Source: Chlorocebus sabaeus
Taxonomy: Eukaryota > Chordata > Mammalia > Primates > Cercopithecidae
DNA length: 64,000 nucleotides
Assembly: GCF_047675955.1 (NCBI RefSeq)
Contig: NC_132904.1
Location: 64,971,435 to 65,035,434 of the forward strand
Direction: 5' to 3'
Positions 61,790 to 64,000 of this stretch are shown one piece after another. A program made the position numbers and the translations under genes. Each line of letters starts with the position of its first letter. Position 1 is the first letter of the stretch. The notes under the pieces are model-generated. The model saw nothing but the letters and a program-made list of their open reading frames with translations. It was not told where the DNA came from and made no database searches.

Positions 61790-64000
61790 ACAGGAACAGT
61801 GTTCAAACAGTGCGTTATGAGAAAAGAGGTATAACTCCCTGAGTGGAATGCACACATCACAAAGCAGTTTCTCATAAAGCTTCTCTCCAGTATTTAGTTG
61901 AATATATTTCCTATTTCCCCCAGGTCTCAATGTGCTCCCAAAATTCCCTTCACAAATCTGTCCATGACGCAGTATCAAAACTGCATAATAGAAAGAAAGT
62001 TTTATCTATGTGAGAAGAATAGACCTATCTATCACAAAGCAGTTTCACAGAAAGCTTCTTTCCAGTTTTTGTCTAAGGGTATTTCCTTTTTCACCATAGC
62101 CGTCCATGTACTCCCTAATATCCCCTGGTAGCTTTTTCTCCAAATGGGAGTCCCCAATCCTCCATGAGAAGAAAAGTATAACTCTGTGAGTGGAATGCAC
62201 ACGTCACAAAGCAGCTCCTCAGAAATCTTCTCTCCAGTATCTCCCTGAAGATATTTCCGTTTTCATCGTATGCTGCAAAGCGCTCCTGAGTATCCCTTAG
62301 CTGACTAACTTAAACAATGTTAGAGTACTGCTCAATGAAAACGGAAGTTTAACTGTGAGAGTGGAATTCACGTGACCAAGAGCAGTTTCACAGAAAATTT
62401 CCTTCTCATTTTTATTGCAGAGTATTTCTTTTTCAGCATATTCTTAAGAGCATTGCCAAATGTCCTTTCTCAGGTACCACAGAAACAGTGATTTCAAACT
62501 GCTCAATCCAAAGAATGATTTAACTCTATGAGATGAATACACACATCACAAGACAGTTGCTCCAAAAGCTTCTCTCCAGTTTTCTTCAGAAGACGTTTCC
62601 TTTCCCACCAGAAGCCTCCGGGTGCCACTTAATATCCCTTCATAGATTCCTCAGAGACAGAGTTTCCAAACTGGACAATGTAGTGTAAACTTTTAATCTC
62701 TGAAATGTATGCACAGGTCAGAGACCAGTTTCTTGGAATGCTTTTTTCAGGGTTTTATTTCGGGATATTTCACTTTTTGCCATAGTGTCCAATATGCTGT
62801 AAAGTATCATTTTTCATTTTTACAGGGACAGGGTTCAAACACTGCCTTATGAGAAAAGAGGTATAAATCCCTGAGTGGAATGCACACATCACAAAGCAGT
62901 TTCTCAGAAATCTTCTCTCCAGTTTTTATCTGAAAATGTTTCCTATTTCCCCACAGTCCTGAACGTGCTCCCATATCTCCCTTTGAAAATCCGTCAATGA
63001 TGCAGTTTCAAAACTGCATAATAGAAAGAAAGCTTTATCTATGTGAGATGAATAGACATATCTATCACAAAGCAGTTTCATAGAAGACTTCTTTCCAGTT
63101 TTTTTCTGAGGATGGCTCCTTTTTTATCATTGCAGTCCATATACTCCCGTATGTCCCCTCGTAGCTTTTTCTCCAAAAGGGATTCCCCAATCCTCTGTGA
63201 GAAGAAAAGTATAACTCTGTGAGTGAAATGCACACATCACAAAGCAGCTCCTCAGAAATCTTCTCTCCAGTATCTATTTGAAGATATTTCCGTTTTCATC
63301 GTAAGCCTCAAAGTGCTCCCGAGTATCCCTTAGCTGAGTAACCTACCACAGTGTGAGAATGCTGCTCAATGAAAACAGAAGCTTAACTGTGCGAATAAAA
63401 TTCACGTGAAGAAGAGCAGTTTCACAGAATGTTTCCTTCTGGTTTTTATTGGGGGCTATTTCTTTTTCAGCATATTCTCAAGAGGTTCCCAAATGTCCTC
63501 TCTCAGGTTCCACAAAAACAGTGATTTCAAACTGTTCTATCCAAAGACTGATTTAACTCTATGAGATGAATACACACATCAAAAAGCAGTTGCCCCGAAG
63601 ACTTCTCTCCAGTGATCATCGGAAGATGATTCCTTTCTCACCACAAGCCTCTGGGCACCACCTAATATCCCTTCACAAATTCCTCAAAGACAGAATTTCC
63701 AAACTGGGCAACGTAGTGTAAGTTTTAACTGAAGTGAAAGCACACGTCAGAGAGCAGTTTCTTGGAACGCTTCTTTCTGGGTTTCATTTCAGGATATTTC
63801 ACTTCTCACCATAGTCTTCAATGCACTGTGAAACATCACTTTTTCAGTTTTTACAGGAACAGTGTTCAAACACTACCTTATGAGAAAAGTGGTATAACTC
63901 CCTGAGTGGAATGCACACATCACAAAGCAGTTTCTCAGAGAGCTTCTCTCCAGTTTTCAGCTGAAAGTATGTCCTTTTTCATCATATGCCTGAATGTGTT
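61790..64000 (-). repeat. Uniform 6-mer alphoid HOR array D (runs off the window)
   Basis: Landmarks at 61790, 62822 and 63853 give 1032- and 1031-bp units. The sequence just before 61790 resembles the block type, while the b monomer after it has the uniform-array CTATTTCCCCC marker. The window ends inside the b monomer of the 63853 unit. Confidence 0.88.

Noticed and set aside
4054..64000. A different satellite family (for example HSat, gamma or beta)
   Set aside because: The monomer length of about 171 bp, the CACATCACAAAGCAG junction, GAAGATATTTCC and the pJ-alpha box all match alphoid DNA.
4054..64000. Assignment to a named chromosome or suprachromosomal family
   Set aside because: Monomer classes are too divergent to place by eye, and no chromosome-specific unique sequence is present.

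Overview
The window is primate pericentromeric DNA, most probably human. Almost all of it is a single-orientation tandem array of about 171-bp alphoid (alpha-satellite) monomers, broken by only two retrotransposons. These are a 5'-truncated, antisense L1 of primate-specific (L1PA-like) type at 226-4053 and an antisense AluY-type element at about 13611-13894. AluY plus L1PA points to a catarrhine genome. The array runs in reverse complement to the usual database orientation of the alpha consensus. I find no protein gene, tRNA, rRNA, CRISPR or other unique sequence. Open reading frames in the satellite are by-products of a repeat length divisible by three.

The array is not simple monomeric satellite. 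Six monomer types (called a to f here) repeat in fixed order as a 6-mer unit of about 1,030 bp. I used one landmark, ACAGGAACAGTGTTC in monomer a, and found it 58 times. Most successive intervals are 1,028-1,040 bp. The exceptions fall at about 1,105, 1,200 and 1,340-1,370 bp (7-mers with one shortened monomer, full 7-mers, and 8-mers), plus a few deletions and insertions. By eye, copies of the unit differ at roughly a tenth or more of positions. This is therefore an old, decayed higher-order repeat (HOR), not a young homogeneous centromere core.

Layout: 1-9236 is complex block 0, carrying the L1. 9237-16701 is uniform 6-mer array A, carrying the Alu. 16702-23365 is complex block 1, and 23366-32522 is uniform array B. 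32523-38409 is complex block 2, and 38410-53760 is uniform array C, with several deletions. 53761-61789 is complex block 3, and 61790-64000 is the start of array D. The complex blocks are paralogous to one another and share unit order, private deletions and variants. There is thus a third level of organisation above monomer and HOR: blocks of 7- and 8-mer units embedded in 6-mer arrays, duplicated at offsets of about 16.2, 18.4, 21.2 and 39.6 kb and then reshuffled by unequal exchange.

Functionally, many monomers (type c especially) keep an exact pJ-alpha-type box, while no CENP-B box was seen. That fits an ancient A-type alphoid layer without CENP-B binding. No part of the window looks like an operating gene system. 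Its interest lies in its repeat history.
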